The notes beneath the pieces are model-generated. The model did not search any database. It was given only the letters and a program-made list of their open reading frames with translations, and was not told the DNA's origin. A stretch of DNA of 64,000 nucleotides from Streptomyces sp. NBC_00464. Lineage in GTDB: Bacteria > Actinomycetota > Actinomycetes > Streptomycetales > Streptomycetaceae. Positions 47,505-60,575 of the stretch are shown here, piece by piece. Each line of letters opens with the position of its first letter. Position 1 is the stretch's first letter. The stretch spans positions 6,662,001-6,726,000 of the forward strand of contig NZ_CP107899.1 in assembly GCF_036013915.1 (NCBI RefSeq), given 5' to 3'. A program made the translations under genes and the position numbers.

Positions 47505-49238
47505 ATGACTGAGTATGGCCGGGGCCCCGGCTCCGAACCGTGGCATCCCGAGGATCCCCTTTACGGGGACCAGGGATGGGGAGGCGGGCAGCAGCCTGCT
47601 CCCGGCCAGAACCAGTACGGCAGCCAGCAGCAGCCCTACCCGCAGGACCCGTACGCCCAGCAGCAGCCGCAGGACCCGTACGCGCAGCAACAGCAGGACC
47701 CCTACGCGCAGCAACAGCAGGACCCCTACGCGCAGCAACAGCAGGATCCGTACGCCCAGCAGCCGCAGTACCAGCAGCAGCCCCCCTACGGCGCCCAGCA
47801 GGACCCGTACGCCCAGCAGCCTCCCTACAACGGCGGCTGGGACACCGGTCAGCAGCCCGCCGGGATGCCGTACGAGGGCCAGCCCGCCGATCCGTACGGC
47901 TACGGCGAGACGAACGACTACTACGGCACCCCTGAGGCCTACCCGCCGCCGCAGCCCCCGGGCCGCCGCGAGGCCGAACCCGCACCGGCTCCGGCGCAGA
48001 ACCCGGACTGGGACCCCGAGGTCCAGCCGGAGGAGACGCACCCCTTCTTCACCGGCGCGGACGACGGCGGCGACGCCAAGGATGACGACTACGACGACGA
48101 CCCCCGCGAGTCCCGCCGCGGTGACGGCGGGGGCGAGCGGCGCGGCAAGGGCAAGAAGAAGAAGGGCCGCAGCGGCTGCGCCTGCCTGGTGGTCTCCCTC
48201 GTCCTGGCCGGCGGCCTCGGCGGAGTGGGCTACTTCGGTTACTCGTTCTACAAGGACAAGTTCGGTTCGGCCCCCGACTATTCGGGCAGCGGCTCGGGTT
48301 CGGTCGAGGTGGAGATCCCGAAGGGTTCGTACGGGTACGACATCGGCAACATCCTGAAGAAGCTGGGTGTGGTCAAGAGCGTCGACGCGTTCGTCTCCGC
48401 GCAGAACGAGAACCCCAAGGGGAAGTCGATCCAGGCCGGGGTCTATCTCCTCCACGAGGAGATGTCGGCGGCCGAGGCCGTGAAGATGATGGTCGACCCG
48501 AAGAGCCAGAACCTTCTGGTGATTCCTGAGGGAACGCGCAATGCCGCCGTCTACGCGATGGTCGACAGCAAGCTGGACCTCAAAAAAGGCACGACCGCGG
48601 GCATCGCCAAGTCCAAGAAGTCCGAACTGGGACTGCCCGGCTGGGCGGGCAAGAGCAAGGACATCAAGGACCCGCTGGAAGGATTCCTCTACCCGGCCGC
48701 ATATCCGGTCACCAAGGCGACCGAGCCGGAGGCGATTCTCAAGAAGATGGTCTCGCGGTCCAATGAGGAGTACGAAGACCTCGACCTCGAAGCAACCGCC
48801 AAGAAGTACAAGCTGGATGGCCCGTGGCAGGTTCTCACCGTGGCCAGTCTGGTCCAGGCGGAGGGCCTCACGCATGACGACTTCCGTAAGATGGCCGAGG
48901 TCGTCTACAACCGCCTGAAGCCGGACAACACGGCCACGAATCGGTTGCTCGAATTCGACTCGGCATTCAATTACCTCACCAAGCAGAGCAATATCAAGAT
49001 CAACCTCGATAAGATCCGGAGCAACCCGGATCCCTACAACACCTATTACCATCCCGGCCTTCCGCCCGGCCCCATCAGTAATCCCGGCGACGAAGCTCTG
49101 CGTGCCACGCTCAGTCCCACTGCCGGCGGGTGGATGTTCTTCATCTCGCTCGACGGCAAGAAGACCGAGTTCACCAAGACGGCTGCGGAGCATGCGAAAC
49201 TCACGGCGAAATTCAATGAACTCCATGACATCGGCTGA
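47505..49238 (+). CDS. mltG: Endolytic transglycosylase MltG (YceG-like)
   Basis: A 577-residue membrane enzyme that cuts nascent peptidoglycan strands. The N-terminal ~190 residues are Gln/Pro/Tyr-rich and include five near-perfect QDPYAQQQ units. Then come an acidic stretch, a basic KGKKKKGRSG block and one membrane helix (about 226-248). The external YceG domain includes the active-site stretch ASLVQAEG (447-454) and the family-typical YNTYYHPGLPPGPISNPG near the end. In the active-site stretch, one of the two acidic positions common in the family is Gln451 while Glu453 is kept. The alaS-ruvX-mltG-aroE order is conserved in actinobacteria. Confidence 0.93.
   Translation: MTEYGRGPGSEPWHPEDPLYGDQGWGGGQQPAPGQNQYGSQQQPYPQDPYAQQQPQDPYAQQQQDPYAQQQQDPYAQQQQDPYAQQPQYQQQPPYGAQQDPYAQQPPYNGGWDTGQQPAGMPYEGQPADPYGYGETNDYYGTPEAYPPPQPPGRREAEPAPAPAQNPDWDPEVQPEETHPFFTGADDGGDAKDDDYDDDPRESRRGDGGGERRGKGKKKKGRSGCACLVVSLVLAGGLGGVGYFGYSFYKDKFGSAPDYSGSGSGSVEVEIPKGSYGYDIGNILKKLGVVKSVDAFVSAQNENPKGKSIQAGVYLLHEEMSAAEAVKMMVDPKSQNLLVIPEGTRNAAVYAMVDSKLDLKKGTTAGIAKSKKSELGLPGWAGKSKDIKDPLEGFLYPAAYPVTKATEPEAILKKMVSRSNEEYEDLDLEATAKKYKLDGPWQVLTVASLVQAEGLTHDDFRKMAEVVYNRLKPDNTATNRLLEFDSAFNYLTKQSNIKINLDKIRSNPDPYNTYYHPGLPPGPISNPGDEALRATLSPTAGGWMFFISLDGKKTEFTKTAAEHAKLTAKFNELHDIG
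47643..47765 (+). repeat. 24-bp tandem repeats in mltG (QDPYAQQQ)
   Basis: Five in-frame 24-bp units (47643, 47670, 47694, 47718, 47742), with a single extra Pro codon after the first. The third and fourth units are identical at DNA level, which suggests recent slippage or gene conversion, so copy number may vary between strains. Confidence 0.92.
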
Positions 49239-50061
49239 CGCGCGCCATCGTGCAGCCGTCCTCGGCTCGCCCATCGCCCATTCGCTCTCCCCGGTCCTGC
49301 ACCGGGCCGCGTACGCCGAACTCGGCCTCGACGACTGGTCGTACGACCGGTTCGACGTGGACGAGGCGGCGCTCCCCGGCTTTGTCCGGGGCCTGGATTC
49401 CTCCTGGGCGGGGCTCTCCCTCACCATGCCGCTGAAGCGGGCGATCATCCCGCTGCTGGACTCGGTCAGCGAGACCGCGGCCTCCGTGGAGGCCGTGAAC
49501 ACGGTCGTCTTCACCGAGGACGGCGGGCGGGCCGGTGACAACACCGATATCCCCGGCATGATCGCCGCCCTGCGCGAGCGCGGCGTCGAGAAGACCGAGT
49601 CCGCCGCGGTCCTCGGCGCCGGAGCCACCGCCTCGTCCGCGGTCGCCGCGCTTGCGCAGATCTGTACGGGGCCGGTCACGGCCTACGTCCGCAGCCGCGA
49701 GCGCGGTGACGAGATGCGCGGCTGGGGCGAGCGGCTCGGGGTCGATGTGCGGATCGCCGACTGGGCCGAGGCCGAACAGGCCCTGCGCGCCCCGCTGGTC
49801 ATCGCGACCACGCCGGCCGGTGCCACGGACGGGCTGATGGACGCCGTCCCGGAGCATCCCGGCACGCTCTTCGATGTGCTGTACGAGCCCTGGCCCACCG
49901 GACTCGCATCCTCCTGGGCGGCCCGCAACGGCGCAATCATCGGAGGTCTTGACCTCCTGGTGCACCAGGCCGTCCTCCAGGTCGAGCAGATGACGGGCCG
50001 CTCACCCGCGCCGCTGGCCGCCATGCGGCAGGCCGGCGAACAGGCGCTGGCCGCCCGCTGA
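49225..50061 (+). CDS. aroE: Shikimate dehydrogenase
   Basis: A 278-residue NADPH-dependent enzyme reducing 3-dehydroshikimate to shikimate. The substrate-binding SPIAHSLSP (15-23), catalytic Lys71 in SLTMPLK, GDNTD, and the Rossmann Gly-rich VLGAGATASSAV are present. The start lies inside the mltG 3' end (14-base overlap); another in-frame ATG at 49216 would add three residues. Neither has a good ribosome binding site, so coupling to mltG translation is likely. Confidence 0.94.
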   Translation: MTSADARHRAAVLGSPIAHSLSPVLHRAAYAELGLDDWSYDRFDVDEAALPGFVRGLDSSWAGLSLTMPLKRAIIPLLDSVSETAASVEAVNTVVFTEDGGRAGDNTDIPGMIAALRERGVEKTESAAVLGAGATASSAVAALAQICTGPVTAYVRSRERGDEMRGWGERLGVDVRIADWAEAEQALRAPLVIATTPAGATDGLMDAVPEHPGTLFDVLYEPWPTGLASSWAARNGAIIGGLDLLVHQAVLQVEQMTGRSPAPLAAMRQAGEQALAAR

Positions 50062-50207
50062 CCGCACATCCGGCCCGCCCGCTCCGTCCGTCTGCTGGAC
50101 CGGCGGCGGGCCGAGGGCCCCGGTCGTGGGAGGATCGAGGGCGGCGGGCCAGGGCCGCGCACCCGGTCGCGCCGTTGCAGTTACAGGCGCGAGCATGAGG
50201 AGCACCG

Positions 50208-53457
<3,250 letters not shown>

Positions 53458-53596
53458 CGTACGCCCGCACCGGAAGGCCGACTTGGCCGACGGGGCACTG
53501 TGGACCCTCCCCGGCCGTTCCCTCCGTAGCGGCCGGGGAAGGTACGGTTGCCGTTCCACCAGCGCCAGTTGCCTGTACGAGACGGAGTGCCACCGG

Positions 53597-54487
53597 ATGC
53601 AGCACGCAGTGGGGGCCCCGCTGCCGCCGCCCCAGGGACCCGGAAACGGACCCGTCGGCTGGTCGCACCAGGCCCAGCACCCCGGTCACCCGGGCCCGCC
53701 CGCTCAGCCCCCGGCCGGCCCGCCCGCCCAGCCCCGGGCCGGTCACCCGGGCCCGCCGCCCCCGGTGCCGCCGCCCCCGGTGCCGCCGGCCCCGCAGGGG
53801 CCGGGCTGGACCGGACCCGCGCCGCACCAGGCCCCCGCCCCGGTCTCCAGGGAGACCACCGGGCACATCCAGCTGCCGCCCGGCGGGCCCGTACCGCTGC
53901 CCGCGGCGCCCGCCGGGCCCGGCACCGGCACCGCGACCCTCGCCGTGCTCCTGATCGGCCCGGCAGGCGCAGGGAAGACCACCGTGGCCAAGCTCTGGGC
54001 CGCCCGCCGCAGGGTCCCCACCGCCCACGTCAGCCTCGACGACGTCCGCGAGTGGGTCTGCTCCGGCTTCGCCGACCCGCAGGCGGGGTGGAACGACCAG
54101 TCGGAGGCCCAGTACCGCCTGGCCCGCCGCACCTGCGGCTTCGCGGCCCGCAATTTCCTGGCCAACGGCATCTCCTGCATCCTCGACGACGCGGTCTTCC
54201 CGGACCGGCCCGTCGTCGGCCTCGGCGGCTGGAAACGCCACGTCGGCCCCGGACTGCTCCCCGTCGTCCTGCTGCCGGGCCTGGAGATCGTCCTGGAGCG
54301 CAACGCCGCCCGGAGCGGCAACCGCCGTCTCTCCGACGAGGAGGTCGCCCGGATCCACGGGCGGATGGCCGGCTGGTACGGCTCCGGGCTGCCGATCATC
54401 GACAACTCCACGTACGACGTGGAGACCACAGCCCGCGTCCTGGACGACATACTCGCCCGCTCCCTCGCGAGCCCCCCGGCCTGGTGA
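53597..54487 (+). CDS. P-loop kinase-like ATP-binding protein with Pro-rich N-terminus
   Basis: A 296-residue protein. Residues ~8-110 are a low-complexity Pro/Gly/Gln/His region. Then comes a compact kinase-like domain: Walker A GPAGAGKTT near residue 120, SLDDVREWVCSGFADPQ, NFLANGISCILDDAVFPDRP and LEIVLERNAAR, ending in a helical stretch. The fold suggests a zeta-toxin or polynucleotide/sugar-kinase-like P-loop enzyme; no substrate can be named. The ATG at 53597 has GGAG 9 bases upstream; a TTG at 53483 would add 38 poorly coding residues. It lies between the aro genes and the M24 gene but has no evident link to either. Confidence 0.75.
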   Translation: MQHAVGAPLPPPQGPGNGPVGWSHQAQHPGHPGPPAQPPAGPPAQPRAGHPGPPPPVPPPPVPPAPQGPGWTGPAPHQAPAPVSRETTGHIQLPPGGPVPLPAAPAGPGTGTATLAVLLIGPAGAGKTTVAKLWAARRRVPTAHVSLDDVREWVCSGFADPQAGWNDQSEAQYRLARRTCGFAARNFLANGISCILDDAVFPDRPVVGLGGWKRHVGPGLLPVVLLPGLEIVLERNAARSGNRRLSDEEVARIHGRMAGWYGSGLPIIDNSTYDVETTARVLDDILARSLASPPAW

Positions 54488-54564
54488 GCCGGCGGCCCGT
54501 CCGCCGAGGGCAGGGCGTACCCCCGGTCGGGTGCGCTGACCGCGCGGGCCCGCGCCCACGCTCG

Positions 54565-54570
54565 TACGCT
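54565..54570 (+). promoter_or_regulatory. -10 element for leaderless M24 gene
   Basis: TACGCT ends 6 bases before the ATG at 54577 and no ribosome binding site intervenes, the layout of a leaderless transcript. The -35 is not clear. Confidence 0.45.
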
Positions 54571-54576
54571 CGATGC

Positions 54577-55683
54577 ATGTCAGAGGTGTACGCCGTCCGC
54601 CGCGGGCTGCTCCGCGACCGGTGCGCCGCCGTCGGATCCGCGGCCGCCCTGGTCTCCCGCCCCGCCAATGTCCGCTACCTGGCGGGCGGAGCGCCCCCGG
54701 GTGCCGTGCTGCTGCTCGGCCCCGACGAGGACGTCCTGCTCTGCCCGCGCCCTCCGACCGGTGATCCGGCCGACGGGCGCACCGACGAACAGCTCCGGGT
54801 GGACCTGCTGCCGGTGACCGGCGGTGATCCCGTCGTGGCCGCCGCGGATCTGGCCACCGCAGGCGGGGCGGAGTCCCTGGCCGTGGAGGAACACGATCTG
54901 ACGGTCGCCAGGCACCGGGCCATGGCCTCGGTCGCCCCGAAGCTCAGGCTGGCCGATCTCGGCGCGACCGTCGAGCAGCTGCGCATCGTGAAGGACGAGG
55001 AGGAGATCGGCTGTCTGCGGATCGCCGCCGAGATCACCGACCAGGCGCTGGGTGAACTCCTCGAATCGATCCTGGTCGGCCGCACGGAGCGGCATCTCGC
55101 GCTCGAACTGGAACGCAGACTGGTCGACCACGGGGCCGACGGCCCCGCCTTCGCGACCTCCGTCGCCACCGGCCCCAACTCCGGCCGGGGCCGCCACCGG
55201 CCCTCGGACCGACGGGTGGAGGAAGGAGATTTTCTCTCCGTCTGCCTCGGCGCCAACTACCGCGGATACCGGTGCGAGATCGGCCGCACCTTCGTCATCG
55301 GCACGGCTCCTGCCGACTGGCAGATCGAGCTCTACGACCTGGTTTTCGCCGCTCAGCGGGCCGGACGCGAGGCTCTCGTGCCCGGCGCCGCCTACCGTGA
55401 CGTGGACCGTGCGGCCCGCCATGTACTGGACTCCGCGGGGCACGGTGAGGGCCTCGCACCCTGGACCGGGCACGGGGTGGGGCTCGAAATCGACGAGGAC
55501 CCGCAGCTGGCACCCGCTGCCATGGGTAAACTGGACGCTTGTGTGCCGGTCACCGTCGAACCGGGGGTCCACCTCCCGGGCCGGGGCGGAGTCCGGATCG
55601 ATGACACGCTCGTCGTGCGCCCCGAGGCGGACGGCGGACCCGAGCTACTCACCATTACGACCAAGGAGCTGCTCGCGCTCTAG
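54577..55683 (+). CDS. M24 (pita-bread) peptidase-fold protein, metal site altered
   Basis: A 368-residue two-domain protein with the creatinase-like N-terminal domain (1-130) and the pita-bread C-terminal domain, like Xaa-Pro dipeptidases. The five metal ligands expected of an active enzyme (Asp, Asp, His, Glu, Glu) appear as Cys223, Glu234, His299, Glu328 and Asp342, and the second active-site His (usual HE) is Asp306. The fold-defining glycines and the GRT, GHGVG and VEPG motifs stay. It may therefore have changed metal chemistry or be a non-catalytic binding protein. In actinobacteria a pepQ-type gene sits here before efp; efp starts 50 bp downstream. Confidence 0.8.
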   Translation: MSEVYAVRRGLLRDRCAAVGSAAALVSRPANVRYLAGGAPPGAVLLLGPDEDVLLCPRPPTGDPADGRTDEQLRVDLLPVTGGDPVVAAADLATAGGAESLAVEEHDLTVARHRAMASVAPKLRLADLGATVEQLRIVKDEEEIGCLRIAAEITDQALGELLESILVGRTERHLALELERRLVDHGADGPAFATSVATGPNSGRGRHRPSDRRVEEGDFLSVCLGANYRGYRCEIGRTFVIGTAPADWQIELYDLVFAAQRAGREALVPGAAYRDVDRAARHVLDSAGHGEGLAPWTGHGVGLEIDEDPQLAPAAMGKLDACVPVTVEPGVHLPGRGGVRIDDTLVVRPEADGGPELLTITTKELLAL

Positions 55684-55733
55684 CGCGCATCCTTGGCCGT
55701 TCCACCAGCTTCAGTCCAGGAGATTCCGCAACC

Positions 55734-56300
55734 GTGGCTTCCACGAACGACCTCAAGAACGGCCTGGTGCTCAAGCTCGACGGAGGCCAGCTCTGGTCCG
55801 TCGTCGAGTTCCAGCACGTCAAGCCCGGCAAGGGCCCGGCCTTCGTGCGCACCAAGCTCAAGAACGTGCTCTCCGGCAAGGTCGTCGACAAGACGTTCAA
55901 CGCCGGCGTGAAGGTCGAGACGGCCACCATTGACCGGCGTGACATGCAGTTCTCGTACATGGACGGCGAGTACTTCGTCTTCATGGACATGGACACGTAC
56001 GACCAGCTGATGGTCGACCGCAAGTCCGTCGGCGACGCCGCCAACTTCCTGATCGAGGGCTTCACCGCCTCCGTCGCCCAGCACGAGGGCGAGGTGCTCT
56101 ACGTCGAGCTGCCGGCCGCCGTCGAGCTGACCATCCAGCACACGGACCCGGGCGTCCAGGGCGACCGGTCCACCGGTGGCACCAAGCCCGCCACGCTGGA
56201 GACCGGCTACGAGATCGGCGTCCCGCTCTTCATCACCACCGGTGAGAAGATCAAGGTCGACACCCGCTCGGGCGATTACCTCGGCCGGGTGAACAGCTAA
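55734..56300 (+). CDS. efp: Translation elongation factor P
   Basis: A 188-residue three-domain protein that relieves stalling at polyproline. The tip loop KPGKGPA carries Lys33 at the position that enters the peptidyl-transferase centre. The C-terminal [12 protein letters not shown] is canonical. GTG start with AGGAGA 9 bases upstream. nusB begins 2 bases after its stop. Proline-rich proteins are common in this window (the P-loop protein, mltG, the RelA N-terminus), so the factor has local clients. Confidence 0.97.
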   Translation: MASTNDLKNGLVLKLDGGQLWSVVEFQHVKPGKGPAFVRTKLKNVLSGKVVDKTFNAGVKVETATIDRRDMQFSYMDGEYFVFMDMDTYDQLMVDRKSVGDAANFLIEGFTASVAQHEGEVLYVELPAAVELTIQHTDPGVQGDRSTGGTKPATLETGYEIGVPLFITTGEKIKVDTRSGDYLGRVNS

Positions 56301-56302
56301 CC

Positions 56303-56734
56303 GTGGCTGCCCGGAATACGGCCCGCAAGCGAGCCTTCCAGATCCTCTTCGAGGCCGACCAGCGCGGTGAGTCCGTGCAGACGGTCCTCGCGGACTGGGT
56401 CCGGCACTCGCGGTCCGACACCCGTCAGCCGCCGGTCACCGAGTACACGATGGAGCTCGTCGAGGGGTACGCGCAGTACGCGGACCGCATCGACGACCTC
56501 ATCGTCACCTACGCCGTGGACTGGGAGATCGACCGCATGCCGGTCGTCGACCGGAACATCCTGCGGCTCGGTGCGTACGAGCTGATCTGGGTGGACGCGA
56601 CACCCGACGCGGTGGTGATCGACGAGGCGGTCCAGATCGCCAAGGAGTTCTCCACCGATGACTCCCCGTCCTTCGTGAACGGCCTGCTGGCCCGTTTCAA
56701 GGACCTCAAGCCGAACCTTCGCCGGGAGCAGTAG
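56303..56734 (+). CDS. nusB: Transcription antitermination factor NusB
   Basis: A 143-residue all-helical protein that binds boxA RNA with S10 (NusE) during rRNA antitermination. The family start ARNTARKRAFQILFEADQR and the end FVNGLLARFKDL are typical. GTG start, 2 bp after efp. Confidence 0.95.
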   Translation: MAARNTARKRAFQILFEADQRGESVQTVLADWVRHSRSDTRQPPVTEYTMELVEGYAQYADRIDDLIVTYAVDWEIDRMPVVDRNILRLGAYELIWVDATPDAVVIDEAVQIAKEFSTDDSPSFVNGLLARFKDLKPNLRREQ

Positions 56735-56755
56735 CCCCCGGCGGCGTTCTGCCGA

Positions 56756-56791
56756 CGAAGGGCCCACGGTCGCGAGACCGTGGGCCCTTCG
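56756..56791. terminator. Terminator between nusB and bldD
   Basis: A perfect 16-base stem (CGAAGGGCCCACGGTC at 56756-56771 with its complement at 56776-56791) around a GCGA tetraloop. It serves the convergent efp-nusB and bldD transcripts. Confidence 0.92.
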
Positions 56792-56903
56792 GCTTGTCCG
56801 GGAGCCGACCTCGTGCGGACTGCCCGGAAAACGGAAACGCCGGGTCCGGCGGGGCGCCCGGGAAGGGCCCCGCCGACCCGGCGGTACGTTTCTTCTGGGG
56901 TGG

Positions 56904-57404
56904 TCAGCCCTCGTCGTGAGCGACCGCGCGGCGCGCGTCCGCGTCGAGGACGCCCCAGCTGATCAGCTGCTCCGTGAGCACGGACGGCGACTGGTCGTAG
57001 ATCACGGCCAGCGTGCGCAGGTCGTCCTGGCGGATCGAGAGCACCTTGCCGTTGTAGTCGCCGCGCTGGCTCTGGATCGTCGCCGCGTAGCGCTGCAGGG
57101 GTCCGGCCTTCTCCGGCGGGACGTGGGCGAGGCGCTCAAGCTGGAGAACGAGCTTCGGCGGCGGCTCGGCAGCCCCGCCGGGGGTCGTGCCGGGCAGGAG
57201 CTCCTGCACCGGAACACCGTAGAAGTCCGCCAGCTCGGCAAGGCGCTGGACGGTGACGGCGCGGTCGCCGCGCTCGTACGAGCCGACCACGACGGCCTTC
57301 CAGCGGCCCTGCGACTTCTCCTCCACGCCGTGGAGGGAGAGGCCCTGCTGGGTGCGGATGGCGCGGAGCTTGGCCCCGAGCTGTTTTGCGTATTCGCTGG
57401 ACAT
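56904..57404 (-). CDS. bldD: Developmental master regulator BldD
   Basis: A 166-residue DNA-binding protein that represses sporulation genes during vegetative growth when bound to tetrameric c-di-GMP. The N-terminal Xre-type helix-turn-helix is KLRAIRTQQGLSLHGVEEKSQ...VVVGSYERGDRAVTVQRL. The C-terminal c-di-GMP signature RGD-x8-RQDD is exact (Arg114-Gly-Asp116, Arg125-Gln-Asp-Asp128), the same numbering as published for Streptomyces BldD. A strong Streptomyces marker. The ATG at 57404 has GGGGAG about 6 bases upstream. Its own promoter carries a near-consensus BldD box. Confidence 0.98.
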   Translation of the reverse strand: MSSEYAKQLGAKLRAIRTQQGLSLHGVEEKSQGRWKAVVVGSYERGDRAVTVQRLAELADFYGVPVQELLPGTTPGGAAEPPPKLVLQLERLAHVPPEKAGPLQRYAATIQSQRGDYNGKVLSIRQDDLRTLAVIYDQSPSVLTEQLISWGVLDADARRAVAHDEG

Positions 57405-57452
57405 ATGGCTCCCCGGACGCTGGAACATTGTGCGGCTCCGCCGCGTGGCTGG

Positions 57453-57465
57453 TAACTCACTGTGA
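57453..57465 (-). promoter_or_regulatory. BldD autoregulatory box
   Basis: TAACTCACTGTGA (plus strand 57453-57465) matches the BldD consensus TNACNCWGNGTNA at all but one defined position. It contains the inverted repeat CTCAC-T-GTGAG. It lies at the -10/+1 region of the bldD promoter, where bound BldD would block initiation. BldD autorepression is established in S. coelicolor. Confidence 0.78.
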
Positions 57466-57494
57466 GGTTACGCAGCGTTACTTGGGTGCGTCAA
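57465..57494 (-). promoter_or_regulatory. bldD promoter
   Basis: On the minus strand TTGACG (57494-57489), an 18-base spacer and TAACCT (57470-57465) fit a housekeeping promoter with a leader of about 55 bases. The -10 overlaps one end of the BldD box. Confidence 0.65.
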
Positions 57495-57579
57495 GCTGAA
57501 TGGTCCGGACCGGTACCTCCCGGGGGTGGGGGCAAGGCCCTGCTCAGGCCCTGGTAACGTGAATGACGTAATTTCGACG

Positions 57580-58210
<631 letters not shown>

Positions 58211-58296
58211 CTGCCATTTCCGTACGGCCCACTGCCGTACGGCGGCTTCCGCACGCCCGCATGCCTGAACCCTCCAGCCACCCGGAGAACACCCAG

Positions 58297-59286
58297 ATGA
58301 AGCGCCACCTCATCTCGGCCGCCGACCTCACCCGCGACGACGCCGTCCTGATCCTCGACACCGCCGAGGAGATGGCCAGGGTCGCGGACCGGCCGATCAA
58401 GAAGCTTCCGACCCTGCGCGGCCGTACCGTCGTCAATCTCTTCTTCGAGGACTCGACGCGTACCCGCATCTCCTTCGAGGCAGCCGCCAAGCGCCTGTCC
58501 GCCGACGTCATCAACTTCTCCGCCAAGGGCTCCTCGGTCTCCAAGGGTGAGTCGCTCAAGGACACCGCCCTGACCCTGGAGGCGATGGGCGCCGACGCCG
58601 TCGTCATCCGGCACGGCGCCTCCGGCGCCCCGTACCGTCTGGCCACCTCCGGCTGGATCGACGGCGCGGTCGTCAACGCAGGGGACGGCACGCACGAGCA
58701 CCCCACCCAGGCACTCCTGGACGCCTTCACCATGCGCCGCAGGCTGGTCGGGGCCGACACCGGACTCGGCAAGGACCTCGACGGCCGCCGGATCACGATC
58801 GTCGGCGACATCCTCCACAGTCGCGTCGCCCGCTCCAACGTCCACCTGCTGACCACCCTCGGCGCCCACGTCACCCTGGTGGCCCCGCCCACCCTGGTCC
58901 CCGTCGGCGTCGAGCAGTGGCCCTGCGACATCAGCTACAGCCTCGACGAGGTGCTGCCGAAGTCGGACGCTGTGATGATGCTTCGTGTGCAGCGTGAGCG
59001 GATGAACGCCGCCTACTTCCCGACCGAGCGCGAGTACTCCCGGCGCTACGGCCTGGACGGCGAGCGGATGGCGAAGATGCCCGAGCACGCCATCGTCATG
59101 CACCCCGGCCCGATGGTCCGCGGCATGGAGATCACCGCCGAGGTGGCCGACTCCGACCGCTGCACCGTCGTCGAGCAGGTAGCCAACGGCGTCTCGATCC
59201 GCATGGCCGTGCTCTACCTGCTGCTCGGCGGTTCCGAGCCCGCCGCCGCACCTGCTGCCCCCGCCCGTACCGAGGAGAACAAGTAA
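58297..59286 (+). CDS. pyrB: Aspartate carbamoyltransferase catalytic chain
   Basis: A 329-residue enzyme joining carbamoyl phosphate and aspartate. The carbamoyl-phosphate motif FEDSTRTR, the Ser/Lys loop [12 protein letters not shown], and [11 protein letters not shown] are intact. No regulatory PyrI gene is present, as is usual in actinobacteria. The ATG at 58297 is preferred (GGAG 9 bases upstream) to one at 58261 without a ribosome binding site. The C-terminus ends in an Ala/Pro tail. pyrC starts 2 bases after its stop. Confidence 0.96.
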   Translation: MKRHLISAADLTRDDAVLILDTAEEMARVADRPIKKLPTLRGRTVVNLFFEDSTRTRISFEAAAKRLSADVINFSAKGSSVSKGESLKDTALTLEAMGADAVVIRHGASGAPYRLATSGWIDGAVVNAGDGTHEHPTQALLDAFTMRRRLVGADTGLGKDLDGRRITIVGDILHSRVARSNVHLLTTLGAHVTLVAPPTLVPVGVEQWPCDISYSLDEVLPKSDAVMMLRVQRERMNAAYFPTEREYSRRYGLDGERMAKMPEHAIVMHPGPMVRGMEITAEVADSDRCTVVEQVANGVSIRMAVLYLLLGGSEPAAAPAAPARTEENK

Positions 59287-59288
59287 CC

Positions 59289-60575
59289 ATGAGCAAGATC
59301 CTTATCCGCGGCGCGAAGGTCCTCGGCGGCGACCCCCAGGACGTCCTCATCGACGGCGAGACCATCGCGGCGGTCGGCACCGGGCTCGACGCCGGCGACG
59401 CCACCGTGATCGAGGCGGCGGGCCAGATCCTGCTGCCCGGCCTGGTCGACCTCCACACCCACCTGCGCGAGCCCGGCCGCGAGGACTCCGAGACCGTCCT
59501 GACCGGCACCAAGGCCGCGGCGGTCGGCGGCTTCACCGCCGTGCACGCCATGGCCAACACCTTCCCCGTCGCCGACACCGCCGGTGTCGTCGAGCAGGTC
59601 TGGCGGCTCGGCAAGGAGTCCGGCTACTGCGACGTGCAGCCCATCGGCGCCGTCACCGTCGGCCTGGAGGGCAAGCAGCTCGCCGAACTCGGCGCCATGC
59701 ACGACTCCGCCGCCGGAGTGAAGGTCTTCTCCGACGACGGCAAGTGCGTCGACGACGCGGTGATCATGCGCCGCGCCCTGGAGTACGTGAAGGCGTTCGA
59801 CGGAGTCGTCGCCCAGCACGCCCAGGAGCCCCGCCTCACCGAGGGCGCCCAGATGAACGAGGGCATCGTCTCGGCCGAGCTCGGCCTCGGCGGCTGGCCC
59901 GCCGTCGCCGAGGAGTCGATCATCGCCCGCGACGTCCTGCTCGCCGCCCACGTCGACTCCCGCGTGCACATCTGCCACCTGTCGACCGCCGGCTCCGTGG
60001 AGATCGTCCGCTGGGCCAAGTCCAAGGGCTGGAACGTCACCGCCGAGGTCACCCCGCACCACCTGCTCCTCACCGACGAGCTCGTACGGTCCTACAACCC
60101 GGTCTACAAGGTGAACCCGCCGCTGCGCACCGAGGCCGACGTCCTGGCCCTGCGCGAGGCGCTGGCCGACGGCACCATCGACTGCGTCGCCACCGACCAC
60201 GCCCCGCACCCGCACGAGGACAAGGACTGCGAGTGGGCCGCGGCCGCCATGGGCATGGTGGGCCTGGAGACCGCGCTCTCCGTCGTCCAGCAGACGATGG
60301 TGGACACCGGTCTGATCGACTGGGCCGGCGTCGCCGACCGCATGTCGTTCCGCCCCGCCGCCATCGGCCGTCTCGACGGACACGGCCGGCCCGTCTCGGA
60401 GGGCGAGCCCGCCAACCTCACCCTGGTCGATCCGGCATACCGTGGAGTCGTGGACCCCGCGGGCTTCGCCTCCCGCAGCCGCAACACCCCCTACGAGGGC
60501 CGCGAGCTGCCGGGCCGAGTGACCCACACCTTCCTGCGGGGCCGTGCCACGGTCGTCGACGGGAAACTCGCGTGA
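59289..60575 (+). CDS. pyrC: Dihydroorotase
   Basis: A 428-residue class I amidohydrolase that cyclises carbamoyl-aspartate. The metal ligands HTHLREPG are near residues 57-59; further ligands come from [16 protein letters not shown] and ATDHAPH with the catalytic Asp. Its C-terminal composite domain ends [10 protein letters not shown]. Its stop overlaps the start of the following membrane protein (GTGA). Confidence 0.97.
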   Translation: MSKILIRGAKVLGGDPQDVLIDGETIAAVGTGLDAGDATVIEAAGQILLPGLVDLHTHLREPGREDSETVLTGTKAAAVGGFTAVHAMANTFPVADTAGVVEQVWRLGKESGYCDVQPIGAVTVGLEGKQLAELGAMHDSAAGVKVFSDDGKCVDDAVIMRRALEYVKAFDGVVAQHAQEPRLTEGAQMNEGIVSAELGLGGWPAVAEESIIARDVLLAAHVDSRVHICHLSTAGSVEIVRWAKSKGWNVTAEVTPHHLLLTDELVRSYNPVYKVNPPLRTEADVLALREALADGTIDCVATDHAPHPHEDKDCEWAAAAMGMVGLETALSVVQQTMVDTGLIDWAGVADRMSFRPAAIGRLDGHGRPVSEGEPANLTLVDPAYRGVVDPAGFASRSRNTPYEGRELPGRVTHTFLRGRATVVDGKLA

